Of a stretch of 64,000 nucleotides of DNA, positions 11,835 through 23,362 are shown in pieces. The position numbers and the translations under genes were made by a program. Position 1 is the first letter of the stretch. The number at the start of each line of letters is the position of its first letter. The notes below the pieces were generated by a model. That model ran no database searches. It worked only from the letters and a program-made list of their open reading frames with translations, and was not told the origin of the DNA. This DNA is from Tetradesmus obliquus (lineage: Eukaryota > Chlorophyta > Chlorophyceae > Sphaeropleales > Scenedesmaceae), in NCBI GenBank assembly GCA_030272155.1, contig CP126196.1:4650501-4714500 (forward strand), in the 5' to 3' direction.

Positions 11835-14800
11835 TGCATTGTTGTGGGAGTGTCCCAACACATCCCTGCCAGCTGTTGGTAAGCACCACAGCATGAACGC
11901 AGACCTGCAGCCGCAGCAAACATTCGGTCAAGCAAGCAAGTCTTGCGGAAGCCATCACTTGCACAGCCAATGACAGCAGCTGCCCCGTACTGCACTATAC
12001 ACTAGGACGCCTCACAGCGACTGCTCCTGCTGCTGTACACATGTGCATGGCAGATGCGCCTCTGAACCTTTTCAAAACAACCAAAACCCCTACGCCTCAA
12101 ACCCCTAAACCCACCACTGGGGCCTGGTCTGCGTCCAGCACCATCATGATCTCGTTGTCCGGGATGGTCTGGTTCTTGGGGTCTGTGAACCCTGGGTAGA
12201 TGACGTTCTTGAGGCAGTTGTTGAGGTTGTTTGACTTGCCGTTGACCTCCCTTACTCGACCTGACCAGAAGCTCGGCACACAGGTATAAGTCTGTAAGAT
12301 AAGACACATTCACCCATTAGTTGCAACGTCCCATGGTCAAGACATGCCGTTGACCTCCCTCACGCGGCCTGCGCACAGCGTGCAACAGAAACAAGCATGC
12401 AAGGCTTCATGTGCAATTGCAGGCATGGTCACTCACATACTGCAGAATGGCTGTGGCACTGTCCGTACCAGACTAGGTGTTCATACATTTTGCTGCACCA
12501 GTGCCATGAAGTGGCGGCTGTGGCAGGCCCAGCCTTACGAATGCAAACTCAGGGCATGCCAAACCCTGAGCACCACCAGCACCATGCTACTCATATGACA
12601 TGCACGCAAGCTTGCGCCACTCACCGTTGACCTCCCTCGCTGTGCGGCCGTCTGCCACGCGCACGCGCCCAGTGATGTAACGCAGCTCAGTGCGGGAGTC
12701 GCTGTACCTCTCAGACAGCCTCTTCACGATGTTGGCCTTGCTCTCCTCACCCTTGTCGTCACCTGTTAGTGACAGTTAGTGACAAGCAAATGTTGTCACA
12801 TTTGGAACATGGCAACAAGTTTGCTGGGGCTGTCGCTGTACCTCTCAGACAGCCGCTTCACAATGTTCGCCTTGCTCTTCTCACCCTTGTCATCACCTGT
12901 TAGTGACAGTTAGTAACAAGCATAACATAATGTTATTGAAATCAGGGAGTCTCGACTCCGTATCCCGGACGATCGTTTCTTTGCTTGTGTGCGAGGCACG
13001 CGCCATTTCGCGTGCACGCATGGGTGCAAGCACAGGTACTGTACTTGCTGGTCACAGGTGTTGCCTGGTATGAAGCCATCCGGCCACCCACCCACCCCTC
13101 CCAGCCCCTACGAGGCACTTCATCACCTGAATACATTGGGAAGTATCTTTTCGTGACGTGCTGTGGGGAAACACCTGCCTGCAAAGTCTGGCAAAGTCAA
13201 AACCCACAACCCAAAACACCAGAAGCCATTGACCCTGGCGAAGAGGCAGAACTGGACGTCGTAATTTGCACGTTTGCTGAAGCAAATTACTGAATAGTTT
13301 ACGAGGCAGCATGTTTTGCCTGATTTTACGTATACATAGACTGTTACTGCTCCACGATGCTCTCCAATGCCTGCGCCTCGCGCGCTCAAACTTCAGCTAT
13401 CAAGGGGGACCACATCTCACATTGCAATGAATCCTCGCTTGCCGTCACAGCTTCATTGACTTCAGAGCAGTTTGAGTCGGAAGAGCCGGTGTAACACGAC
13501 AAATAACGCTGGCCGGAAGGCCACAGTCTCCGTCCTCATTCTATTCGTCCGGGTAAAGTGGTGTGATAACAATCTGACGCGTGAGTCGCTGATCTCCTCA
13601 GACAGCCTCTTTTGATGTGCAAGGCTTCTGGCATTCAAACGCTGCCAAGCATTCAGCCGCCACTCACAGAGGTAGATGGTGCGCTTCGTCTTAGCGGGCA
13701 GCTTCTCCAGCAGCGTCTTCTCCACTGTGTTGCCAACCACGCCATCAACGTGCGTCGATCTGAACTTCTACACATGTGATCTTCTAATATCAGGAAGGCT
13801 ATCAGCTGCGTGACAATGTGCACCTGCCACGACCACTCTGGCAATCCGAAAGAGCCACTCACAGAGGTGGGTGGTGCGCTTGGTTTTGGCGGGCACCTTT
13901 GCCAGCAGCGTCTTCTCCACTGTGTTGCCCAGCACGCCATCAACATGTGTCACTTACTGAACTCCTAAATGTGATATACTTGTAACTAGGAAGGTTATCA
14001 GCTGCACGCTGATGCGCAGCTGCCACTGCCTCTCTGGCAATCCGATGCCCAAATCCCTGCATGCAAGCATTCAACCGCCACTCACAGAGGTAGATGGTGC
14101 GCTTGGTTTTAGCCGGCAGCTTTGCCAGCAGCGTCTTCTCCACCGTGTTGCCCACCACGCCATCATCCTCCCCATAGCAGCAGATCAGCACGTGAACTTG
14201 GAACTGGATATCATCTGGGTCCAGTGGGCTGGCTTCATCTGCCACCGGAAGGCCCTTCACGGCTTTCGGTTGGGTGTAGCGGGTGAGGAGGATGCCGTAG
14301 CTGAGCGTGGCAGTTGCAGAGATGACCTCGATGGCGAGCACCAGCTGCCCGTACCTGTTGTGTAGTGATGGTTGTAGCAGCATTGACAGCGGTAGCAGTA
14401 CGCAGTGCCTCAGTGTGCTTGCGTGAATTGAGTTTTCAGATGTTGTGGGTAGCAGCAGCAGTGGCAGCGGTACCAACGGCGGCGGCAGCAGCGGGTCAGG
14501 AGGATGCCGTAGCTCAGCGTGGCTGTTGCGCTGATGACCTCGATTGCCAGCACCAGCTGGCCATACCTGAGATGGAGGTGGCAATTTCAATAGCAGTGGC
14601 AGTACACATAGTGTCGGTAGCAGGCAAGGTGGTGCATCCATAGCTAAGTGTGGCTGTTGCATATATGGCCTCAATCGCCAGCAGCAGCTGCCCGTAACTG
14701 TTGTGCAGTGATGGTGATAGCAGCATTGACAGCAGCAGTAGCAGTACAAAGTGCCTCAGTGTGCTTGCGTGAATTGAGTTTTCAGATGTTGTGGGTAGCA

Positions 14801-16654
14801 GCAGCAGTGGCAGCGGTACCAACGGCGGCGGCCGCAGCGGGTCAGCAGGGTACCGTAGCTGAGCGTGGCTGTTGCACTGATGCCCTCAATTGCCAGCACC
14901 AGCTGACCGTAGCTGTTGATATTTGCAGCAGCAGCAGGTGGCAGTGGCGGCAGCTCCGGCGGCAGAGCATAACGTGCCGTCAGCAGTATGATGACCACTA
15001 TGGCCAGCACCACCTGGCCGTAGCTGACCAGCAGATGGTGAAGTCGTACGCCACGGCAGCAATGAAGTTCAATGGATGGACAGGCCGCCGCAGCTCCAGC
15101 TTGAAACCTTGCGCCCCTGCCAAATATCAATGCAAACTCAACCCATGCCACAGCAACAGTAGCATGCAGAAGCGCCCAGCAGCACCCCAATACAAAAAAC
15201 TGCAGCGCCCCCCCCCCCCCCCCCCACCACCAAAGGGATGATCACTCACGAGGTGTATCCGATGTTGAGTGTGCGCGTGGCACGGATGATGAAGTAGTAC
15301 ACAGCAGCAGCGATGAAGTACAGAAAGATAGCCAGGCCGCTCCAGCTCCAGCGCTTGACAATGACCGGGTCAGGGCGCGGCGGCTTGCGCTCGTTCAGCG
15401 CATAGATGGGTTCCTTGATCGGCTGTTAGGGTTGGGGTGGCGGCAGCAGCAACAGCAGTGACGTCAGATTGATGTGTATGGTGAGCCATGATTCAGCGGA
15501 ACAACCACTGGGCAATGTTTTGATGGCGTTGATGGGCTGCTTCAGGCAGCAGCGGCGGCAGCAGCAGCAGCAGCAGTTGCTTGTGGAGTTTAAAGATGCC
15601 TCCTGCCGCTGCATAGCATTCTCACACGAATCAACGACAAAGTCATGTGCTGCGCTGCATGCTGTGCAGTGCACGCAGAGACACCCACTCACTGTCCCTG
15701 CTGACCGATCTGATCCCACCCACCTGCGGCAGCGGCAGCTTGCCATACACCTCCTGCTGCTCCATCAGCAGCCGCTGCTTGGGCAGCATGCTGTAGCCCT
15801 GCCTCATATGAAGCTCCTCCTGGCTGCCGCTGGTCAGCACAGCCACACCGCCACCTGCAAGAACATTAGATAACAGTATGCTAGCGTGAGACATCCAGCT
15901 TCCAGACACACGAGCGCAATTGTTTTGGTGCGTGCAGCTCCTCCTGGGAGCCGCTGGTCAGCACAGCCACGCCACCACCTGTAAGAACGTTGGATCAGAG
16001 TATGCAGAGTGACACATCCCAGCTGCAAGGTGCAAGAGTGCGTTTGGCTGTGTGCATGAAGCTCCTCCTGGCTGCCACTGGTCAGCACAGCCACACCACC
16101 ACCTGCACATGCAATCACGAATGACAGAGTCAGGCCATGTAAAACGTATTGTTGCAATCGTGCCATATGGCCCTGCCGCACATGCAGCTCCTGGGAGCTC
16201 CTGGGAGCCACTGGTCAGCACAGCCACGCCGCCGCCTGCACATGCAAGCACGAATGACAGAGTCAGGCCATGTGAAACATACTGTTGTGATTGTAGCATG
16301 TGGCCCTGCCGCACATGCAGCTCCTGAGAGCCACTGGTCAGCATAGCCACGCCGCCACCTGCAACAATGAAGGATAACAGAATGCTTGTGTGAGACACTC
16401 AGCATCTAGGTACACAAGTGACATTGTTTTGGTGCATGCAGCGCCCGGCGAGAAGAGGGCCTCTTGGGAGCCGCTAGTCAGCACAGCCACGCCGCCGCCT
16501 GCACATGTATTCAGGAAGAAGCCAGAATATGTTGTGTGGCGTGTTGTTGGTGCTGTGCACTGTGAGCCACAACAATGCGATTGTGCTGCCACTCCTGCAA
16601 ACAGTGTGTCGCCTGCCCTCTGCTCAACCACATACAGCAGCAGCCACAGCTGCC

Positions 16655-16689
<35 letters not shown>

Positions 16690-18194
16690 CCCCACCTGCT
16701 GGGATGTGGTACGCCTGCACGCCGCCATATGACGCCGGCAGCCCCGAATTCGAACTTGACTGTGAATTTGAATTCACTGCCTCCAGGTACTGAAGTTCAC
16801 TGTGAGCTGGGATGCGGAACTTCGGGTCGTAGGGCTTTGCATTTAAATCGCAGGGGTCATGATGATGTTGGTGGTGGTGCTGGTGGGCTTGGTGGTGGGC
16901 TGCCGGGCTGCCGGTGGCATGCTTGGGCGTGCCAATGCGCTTGTGTACGTTCAGTTGGCTGCAGGCGGCAGGCAGAAAGGTGGCAGGTGATGACTCTCAG
17001 CGCATTGCTGTGTTTGGTGCAGTGAATAGTGGGCGAGGGCGAACGGTGGCGTGCTTGGGCGTGCCGATGCGCTTGAGCACGTTCAGCTGGCTGCAAGCGG
17101 CAGGCAAAAAGGCGGCAGGTGATAGGTCTCAGCGCATTGCTGGGTTTGATGCAGTGAATAGTGGGAGAGCGCAAATGGTGGCATGCTTGGGTGTGCCAAT
17201 GCGCTTGTGTATGTTCAGCTGGCTGCAAGCGGCAGGCAAAAAGGGGGCAGGTGATGGATCTCAGCGCATTGCTGTGTATGATTCAAAGAGCAGTTGGCTG
17301 CTGGGCTGCCGGTGGCGTGCTTGGGTGTGCCGATGCGCTTGTGCACGTTCAGCTGGCTGCAGGGTGGCAAGAAAAGAGAATTTGCATGGATGTGGCAAGT
17401 GGTGAGGGCTTTTCATTGTCGCAGTAGGATACCAGCAGTGGGTGGTCATCAGGTTGGTCTCTTGAAGTGATGCAGCACGGGTGGCTCTGCATTGATATGC
17501 TCTGCAATACTTGCAGGTTCACTTCCATCAGCGCGCTGCAATGCAGCATTGGATATGCTGCATCTAATGCAGCAACATGCTAATTTCACTCAACCAGGCA
17601 CTCACATGGCAGTGCTGTGGGCAGAGCTGGACGTCTCACGGCACACAAAGCACTAACTGCCCGGACCCACATGTAACTATCCTCTCTCTCTAAAACAGGC
17701 ATGCTGGTCACAGATCACGTTGTTGCCAGTCACATAGTTGTCTCACATGGCAGTGCTTCGGGCAGAGGTTGGCGTCTCAGGACATACAAAACACCAAACA
17801 CAAGCAGGCTTTTGTACATATCACACTGTTGCCAGGTACCAAAGTTGACTCACATGGCAGCGCTTCTGGCAGAGGTGGCCGTCTCTTGCCACACAAAGCA
17901 ATGCAACAATTTGCTGTTCACACACAACACGTTTCACTCAATCAGCCACGGACACTGTCCGGCATGGCATGGCTTTGCTGCAGTCACAATCAATCAAACA
18001 AAATTTAACACTCACATTGCAGTGCTGCGGGCAGAAGTGGGCGTCTCATGGTCCTCTGTGATGCTCCTGCTGCTGCTGATGCCCCCATTCAGGCTGACCG
18101 ACTGCAGCTCTGCTGATGATGCAGCTGGCTGTGCATGCCTCCCCGTGTTTATGGCCTTCAGGTTTGGTTTTGGGGGGTCGTGCATCTTATCCAT
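3393..18194 (-). CDS. CESA: Cellulose synthase (GT2) fused to a GH9 endoglucanase-like domain
   Basis: Polymerises UDP-glucose into cellulose at the plasma membrane, with a C-terminal GH9 module. I read exons 18016-18194 (ATG), 16696-16958, 15724-15854, 15250-15422, 14086-14354, 12625-12762, about 12115-12250, 11679-11749, 11227-11300, 10728-10878, 10438-10531, 8982-9209, 8110-8523, 7449-7685, 6482-6602, 5805-6013, 5333-5500, 4127-4703 and 3393-3763, about 1,330 residues. Junction phases agree except around 12250-12630, where the boundary is unclear. Order: His/Gln-rich cytosolic N-terminus, two helices, GT domain, further helices, linker, one extra helix, GH9. GT motifs present: CDDKG, DAD in VLDADQAP, TED in VTEDYTLG, QRSRW, and a gating-loop-like FKVTGAK. 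Plant RING, P-CR and CSR regions are absent, so it resembles the non-plant eukaryotic cellulose synthases. The last exon may continue further left: a donor-like site overlaps its end. Confidence 0.5.
4785..5275 (-). repeat. Copies of GH9 exon edges in the intron between 4703 and 5333
   Basis: Degenerate copies of the 5' edge of exon 4127-4703 lie near 4905-4935 and 5000-5046. A copy of the 3' edge of exon 5333-5500 lies at about 5200-5275. All keep the exon orientation. Confidence 0.5.
6046..6108 (+). repeat. Dispersed repeat, copy 1
   Basis: Shares about three quarters identity by eye with 41342-41438 and with the complement of 47563-47653. It contains GTGTTCGCCCTGTTGTGG and, translated, VFALLWLIPFK. 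Confidence 0.5.
6700..7150 (-). repeat. 103-bp tandem array of a GH9 exon head with splice acceptor
   Basis: Five copies of the 5' edge of exon 6482-6602 end at 6728, 6831, 6934, 7037 and 7146, against the real edge at 6602. Spacing is about 103 bp for most steps. Each copy keeps the CAG/CGCTC acceptor context and the RSGKLPRISNTP-like reading, so the intron carries several decoy or alternative 3' splice sites. Confidence 0.5.
8590..8745 (-). repeat. Two copies of the head of cellulose synthase exon 8110-8523
   Basis: The acceptor plus the YARRWEHLKP-coding edge recurs at about 8596-8625 and 8703-8742 upstream of the true exon. Confidence 0.5.
9210..9980 (-). repeat. 250-bp composite repeats: exon head plus CAG tracts
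   Basis: The head of exon 8982-9209 recurs with junctions near 9459 and 9711 (steps of about 250 bp), and again in diverged form near 9855 and 9970. Each unit holds the VLFSKECPLLDTGLTLDMR-type edge, an acceptor and two CAG microsatellites. These units create long open frames on the minus strand that are not genes. Confidence 0.5.
10030..10330 (-). repeat. Copies of the QxxRW exon tail with donor
   Basis: The 3' edge of exon 10438-10531 (coding RSRWCKGQMQ) recurs at about 10180-10222 and 10284-10330, with a fainter trace near 10040-10075, each with a GT donor. Confidence 0.5.
11314..11391. repeat. (CAG)26 microsatellite
   Basis: Perfect CAG run about 13 bp upstream, in the transcribed sense, of exon 11227-11300. 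It reads CTG on the transcribed strand. Confidence 0.5.
11753..11833. repeat. (CAG)27 microsatellite at a splice acceptor
   Basis: The run (one CAA interruption) directly abuts exon 11679-11749. On the minus strand the intron ends in CTG repeats whose last CTGCAG supplies the AG acceptor. Confidence 0.5.
13600..13950 (-). repeat. Two copies of the tail of cellulose synthase exon 14086-14354
   Basis: Blocks at about 13660-13752 and 13850-13945 repeat the VGNTVEKTLLAKLPAKTK-coding tail and its donor, still open. If spliced in they would duplicate part of the GT domain. Confidence 0.5.
14500..15030 (-). repeat. Four copies of the head of cellulose synthase exon 14086-14354
   Basis: Copies of the SYGQLVLAIE-coding edge with acceptor end near 14568, 14698, 14913 and 15024. 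The true edge, chosen because its phase joins the previous exon and continues into the GT domain, is 14354. Confidence 0.5.
15208..15225. repeat. Poly-C run of 18
   Basis: Homopolymer in a cellulose synthase intron just upstream of a CCACCACC stretch. It is a likely site of length variation. Confidence 0.5.
15930..16500 (-). repeat. 125-bp array of cellulose synthase exon head (15724-15854)
   Basis: Five copies end at about 15978, 16102, 16235, 16358 and 16498, roughly 125 bp apart. Each keeps an acceptor and a GGVAVLTSGSQE-like reading. Confidence 0.5.
17040..17360 (-). repeat. 133-bp array of cellulose synthase exon head (16696-16958)
   Basis: Three copies with acceptors at about 17090, 17222 and 17356 repeat the QLNVHKRIGTPKHAT-coding edge at steps of 132-134 bp. 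Confidence 0.5.
17606..17900 (-). repeat. Copies of first-exon tail with donor
   Basis: The 3' edge of the first cellulose synthase exon (18016-18194) recurs with donors at about 17616, 17747 and 17854. Confidence 0.5.
17663..17692 (+). repeat. Dispersed repeat, short fragment
   Basis: Matches only the end of the family: GGACCCACATGTAACTATCC followed by TCTCT. Confidence 0.5.
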
Positions 18195-19564
18195 GGCTGG
18201 TGCTGCTGTTGCTATCGTATGTAGCTGGCTATGATTAGATGCTGCTATGTGTTAAACATGTTATGTGTAGTGCGTGGGCTGTCTGCTGTGTTGCTGTCTA
18301 GAAGCTGGTGAGAGCTGGCACAAAGCCAGCAGCTGCAGCGGGCGCCAAGGGGCTGCAAGCTCCTGCAGGCAAAATCAAAGCAATGAAATAAAGGGCATGT
18401 AAGCGGCCGGTCAGTATGATGACGAATAGCTGGCGGAGGTCCTGATGAGTGCCACTTGCAGCAACCCCAGAAGAGCTGCTGCTCATTTTTGCAAAACCAA
18501 CAGCTTGCGGGTACCGTTGAACAAACAACGCTTGCGTACTGTTTGAATGTTCAAGTGTGCGCATCAAGCGTCTAAGGCGAGTCTGCTGCTAAGCTGTACA
18601 GGCACGTCTTGTCTTCGCAGCAGCACACCTCAGCCCGCCCTTCCACACAGCTGGCGCATTACGCATTTGCGTAGCCTGCTTAACGCTAATAAGACATACC
18701 TTGTAAGTCTATCGTGTTCGCTTTGTTCCACAACTCTGCAGCAGTGCGTGCACTATTGCTTTCGCCTGGCCTATATCCGTCGCTGCAAAGCTTCAATGTC
18801 TACGCTTGCTGCTAACGCTAGGAAATACGAATGAACACTGAATGGGTGCTGCAAGGCTGTACATACAGCGGTTTCACAGAAGCTGTAGCACCACCAAACC
18901 CTAACAGGCTCTCGCTGCCTGCGTTCGTATAGTCCAAACGTGATGCTTAAGGCACATCAATTGGGCGATACTCGCTTGTTGCACTGCCACCAGCGAGCTG
19001 TCGTGCCAGCAGTACGCACATGCCATGTGCACATGCCATGACGGCACAACTCGACTTCAAGCCTGAGAAGTGCTTGCCTTCCGACATCAAAAGCAGCACG
19101 AGTGCTGCATGCATGCCAATCATAGTAAAGTAGGGTGGTATGTGCCATCCACCATCATGTAGCATATGCCAGCATACACGCAGCGGCTGTGCCGAGCTGC
19201 ACAATTGCATGCAGGGAACTCACATATGTTTGTAGACCTGCATCGCTGCTGTGGCCACCCATGGGCATCAACCCTGCCCACTGAATGGCAAAAAGGAGCA
19301 TTGCGGACAAAAATCCCAAGTGCCATGCTGCAGTGCATTTGGCACATCAGCATATGTTGAGCTCACACTCGCAGGCACAGCTGCACAAATAGCTCTGCAC
19401 ATGCACATGCCATCGCTGCCACTGCTGACACACGGGAAACACGCTGCAAACCTTGACAGCTGCTGTATGGCACCTCCGGCTGCTGCTGGTGGTGTGATGG
19501 TGCTGCTGCATGCCCTCTCTTGAACCCTTCAAAAGCTACGTAAACATCATTGAAAGCATTCCAG
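18195..19564. other. Upstream region of the cellulose synthase-GH9 gene
   Basis: Lies between the cycloartenol synthase 3' end and the fusion-gene ATG, so it should hold the fusion promoter and the synthase 3' UTR. A minus frame at 18298-18567 contains MSSSSSGVAASGTHQDL and could be a 5' exon or leader; no other signal was recognised. Confidence 0.5.
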
Positions 19565-19725
19565 CTTCCAAACCTACTTCTTCTTGCTAGGCTTGCTGCT
19601 GCGCTGGCTGTTCTGCCAGAAGTCAGAAACCGCACACTGCCACGCCCTGTCGCCCTGGCCACTGCTGCTGCTGCTGGTGCTGCTGTCCCTGCTGTGTCCC
19701 AGCACCACCAGACCTGATACTGATG
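19565..19725 (-). repeat. Copy of the cycloartenol synthase last exon tail
   Basis: A diverged copy of the C-terminal coding end ([18 protein letters not shown]) and its stop lies 3' of the real stop at 19828. Confidence 0.5.
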
Positions 19726-19827
19726 CTGCTGCTGGTGCTGCTGCACTGGCGGAGCAAGCATCCCTCTTCAACAACCATTAACACGTGGGTGGAAAACACA
19801 GTGAACAACTCCAAAGCTTTCAAGCGC

Positions 19828-22800
19828 CTACTTCTTGCTAGGCTTGCTGCTGGGCTGGCTGTTGTGCCAGAAGTCAGACACAGCACACAGCCACGCCCTG
19901 TCGCCCTGGCCACTGCTGCTGCTGCTGTCCCTGGTGTGTCCCAGCAGTACCAGCCGCCGGTACAGTCCCAGTGCCCAGATGGGGAAGATGTTCCTGCAAG
20001 CAGCACAACAGGTGGCGACAGTTGAGCAGTATAACATGTGTGAACAGTATGATGACAATCAATCAGCAGTACAATGACAGATGGTAGGCAGGGGTAGGCA
20101 AAACAAACACTTAGCAGGACAGCACCACAAGGATTATTTGAGCAGCAGCAACAGTACACAGCCTGGCAGAGTTCGCCGTGGTAAAACATGCATTCGCTTA
20201 AACCCGTGGTAAAACAAGCATTCGCCCAAACACAACGCGCTGCCAAAAGCAACTGCAGTTGGCGTGCGAGTGTCGATGCAGTCAAGGCAGCCACCCTCCA
20301 CCCTAAAACACCTGACCAAGTCTATGACGCAGTAACATGTAGTCAGCGTAAGTGATCATGCAGTTGCGATTGAACACCCCGCTGATGTGCTGCTACTTAC
20401 ACGACCCCAACCCTCTATAGCCTCTACCCTGCACCCCAAACCCCAAACAAAATTTATCCAACCCCTTACCTGTAGTTGGCGTAGGTGATCATGCAGTTGC
20501 GGTTGAAGACGCCGCTGATGTGCAGCTGCGGCCAGTCGCCGCTGGCCTGCTGCGCCCCCAACACGCCAGTGATGTGCTGCCATGCAGGAGCCTTGACCCT
20601 GTACCCTGCTTTTATAAACCCCATACCCAACACTTTACCAAACCCTCACCTGTAGTTGGCGTAGGTGATCATGCAGTTGCGGTTGAACACCCCGCTGATG
20701 TGCTGCTGCGGCCAGTCGCCACTAGCCTGCTGCGCGCGCATCAGGAAAGCAGCGCACTTGTGCAGCGGCTTAGGGTCTATGGTGTGGTACCCGGCAGCCA
20801 GCAGCGCCATCATGGCCCAGGCGGTGTTGACCACGTGGCTCTCGCCCTCCAGCTGGCTGTACACCTGTTATGTAACACGTTACAGTGTCATTGTGAGATG
20901 TAAATACATGTGGAATGATGTGGTACGGTAGCTGACAGCCAGCAGGGGCAGCATGGCCCAGGCGGTGTTGACCACGTGGCTCTCGCCCTCAAGCTGACTG
21001 TACACCTGTTACACAACATGTTACATAACAAGTAAGGCAGTGTGTTATTTTTTGCATGAGTTTTTCGAAATGGTGTGACACCCGGCGGCCAGCAGCGCCA
21101 TCATGGCCCAGGCGGTGTTGACCACGTGGCTCTCGCCCTCCAGCTGGCTGTACACCTGTTACGTAACATGTTAAGTAACACGGCAACATGTCACATCAGG
21201 GCCTGCTGTGAATGCTGCTGCCAGACAGTGCCAAGGAGGACATGCATCCTGCTGCACACATCAACCCCACTGTAACAGACACGACCGCCGCCACCCGCAC
21301 CTGCACAAAGCTTCTCTCCAAATTCTCACGCAGCTGTCATGAAACCCACGCTGCGACGCACCTTGTCCTGGCAGGAAAGGTAGCTCTCGCCCCAGCCACC
21401 ATCCAGGCGCTGCTTGTTCACCAGGAAGGAGCAGGCCTTGTGCAGTGCGGGGTCACATCACGCTGCCAGCCAGTAGTGTGAGATCGCAGAACACCTCCTT
21501 AGCACACACGCACATAACCCAATAACCACCAAAAGCAGAACCCAACCCACCTTGTCCTGGCAAGACAGGTAGCTCTCGCCCCAGCCGCCGTCCAGGCGCT
21601 GCTTGCCCACCAGGAAGGAGCAGGCCTTGTGCAGTGCAGGGTCACTAGCTGCTGTGTGGCCGCGGCAGGCCAGTGCTGTGGCACCGAACCAGGTGCCATA
21701 GGTGAAGCACACGCCCCAGCTGCCGTACCTGCATGTTGAAACAATGTGTTGTTTGAAGTGTTAATCTCCATATTGATGACAGAGTGATGTGGCCAGGTTC
21801 AACACCAGGCTGCGGCAGTTCAAGCCGGCTGCATGCTTGCGCTGCAGGTCTCAACATCAGCAACACATTCGGAATTTGAACATTATTCATGCGGGTTCGT
21901 ACGGGTTTAATACGTTTTTCATACAAGCAGCAGCCTCACCAGGTGCTGTTTGGCTGCTGCTTTCAAAAAATGACACAATCAGGCCTTTAACCGTATCATG
22001 TGATGTTAGTATGAGCAGCCAGCCTCACCAGGAGCCGTCAGGTCGCTGGATGCGCCGCACGAAGGCCTCCGCCTTGGCCAGCGCTGCTGCGATGGGATTG
22101 GACCAGCTGCAGGGCACAGGCAACAAGCAGGTGGGTGCGGAAGGTAGCAGGTGCAGTGATTGTGAGTGGCGACTCAAGCACATATGGGCATGGCAAAAAT
22201 GTATATTGCAGCACGGCGTCGGGCAGCAGCATAGCACGGGGCAGCAGCTGCAACAGAGACAAGCAGCAACGCAACGGCACTAGCTAGTCGGTGGGTGTGA
22301 AGATGCGTAGCAAGCATGCGCCGCACGAAGGCCTCAGCCTTGGCCAGCGCTGCCGCGATGGGCTTTGACCAGCTGCAGCAAGCAAATGCAGATAGGTGCA
22401 GTGGGTTGGTGTGTGGCCACTGAAGCACACATCGGACACAGCAAAGAGAGGGTGTGGAGATGCATAGCAAGCATAAACCGCACGAAGGCCTCAGCCTTGG
22501 TTAGCGCTGCTGCGATGGGCTTGGACCAGCTGCAGGGCGCACAGGCAGCAAGTAGGTGCAGAGGGCAGTATGTGCATCAGCAAATAATTGGTGTGTGGCC
22601 GCTGCAGCGAGTATGGGACATAATGAGGCAGAAAAAGGGATGCGATTCAACAGGGGCAGCAGCGCTGCTGCGAAGGGACCTGGCCAGCTGCAGGCATCAG
22701 CGTCAAAAAGGGACAGGTGAGTGGAGTGCCATACCCATCTACGAACACCTCAAAACTCAAAGCACACCTGCTGCCTGGGTAGAGCCTGTCGAATGCGCTC

Positions 22801-23201
22801 AGCGCAGTGATGCAGGCGCTGGTGCACTGTGAAGGCAGCACACGTCTGACTAATATGAACCATAACACAGCACGCCTGCTGCCCGGGCGCAGCCTGTCAC
22901 ATGCGCTCAGCAGGTGCTGTGATGTGCAGACAGCATTGGCTGCTGCAGTGTGTTGTAGAAACCAGATGCATACCTGCTGCCTGGGTAGAGCCTGTCGAAC
23001 GCGCTCAGCGCAGTGATGCAGGCGCTGGTGATGTGCTGACAGTGTCAAAAGCTGTAGTGTGAGTTTGAACCCTGAAACACACCTGCTGCCCGGGTAGAGC
23101 CTGTCGAACGCGCTCAGCGCAGTGATGCAGGCACTGGTGCACTCCACGTAGCTGTAGTCCACAATGATGTCGCCAAAGGTCTCAGCGGGGTTCAAGATCT
23201 G

Positions 23202-23239
<38 letters not shown>

Positions 23240-23331
23240 GCAGCAGTGGTCAGAGCAGTGCGAAGATGAGCACTCCACGTAGCTGTAGTCCACAATGATG
23301 TCGCCAAAGGCTTCGGCGGGGTTCAGGATCT

Positions 23332-23362
<31 letters not shown>

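Larger units (their letters stand above)
8110..14354 (-). other. GT2 catalytic core and membrane part of the cellulose synthase
   Basis: These exons carry the complete processive glycosyltransferase signature. In order: CDDKG (first Asp), DAD (nucleotide-sugar/metal binding), TPQNFDDV, LNLSFWEYMLPG, CTGTNF, the catalytic-base TED, and QRSRWCKGQ (QxxRW, acceptor binding). The segment after QxxRW reads VLFSKECPLLD, then hydrophobic stretches near VVPFIALVFGVYPLV, ALAATLYYTSSTMV, WFCIVSCHLLWF, VLLVSFLLSFITAAVG and WFLLLSVFWAIHNM. By comparison with BcsA, the third stretch and the FKVTGAK loop are likely the interfacial helix and gating loop rather than a full span. No key residue is missing, so synthase activity is expected. 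Confidence 0.5.

Noticed and set aside
11295-11995. Long poly-Gln, poly-Ala, poly-Ser, poly-Leu and poly-Cys frames
   Set aside because: They are readings of CAG microsatellites in cellulose synthase introns; the true exons here are 71-74 bp.
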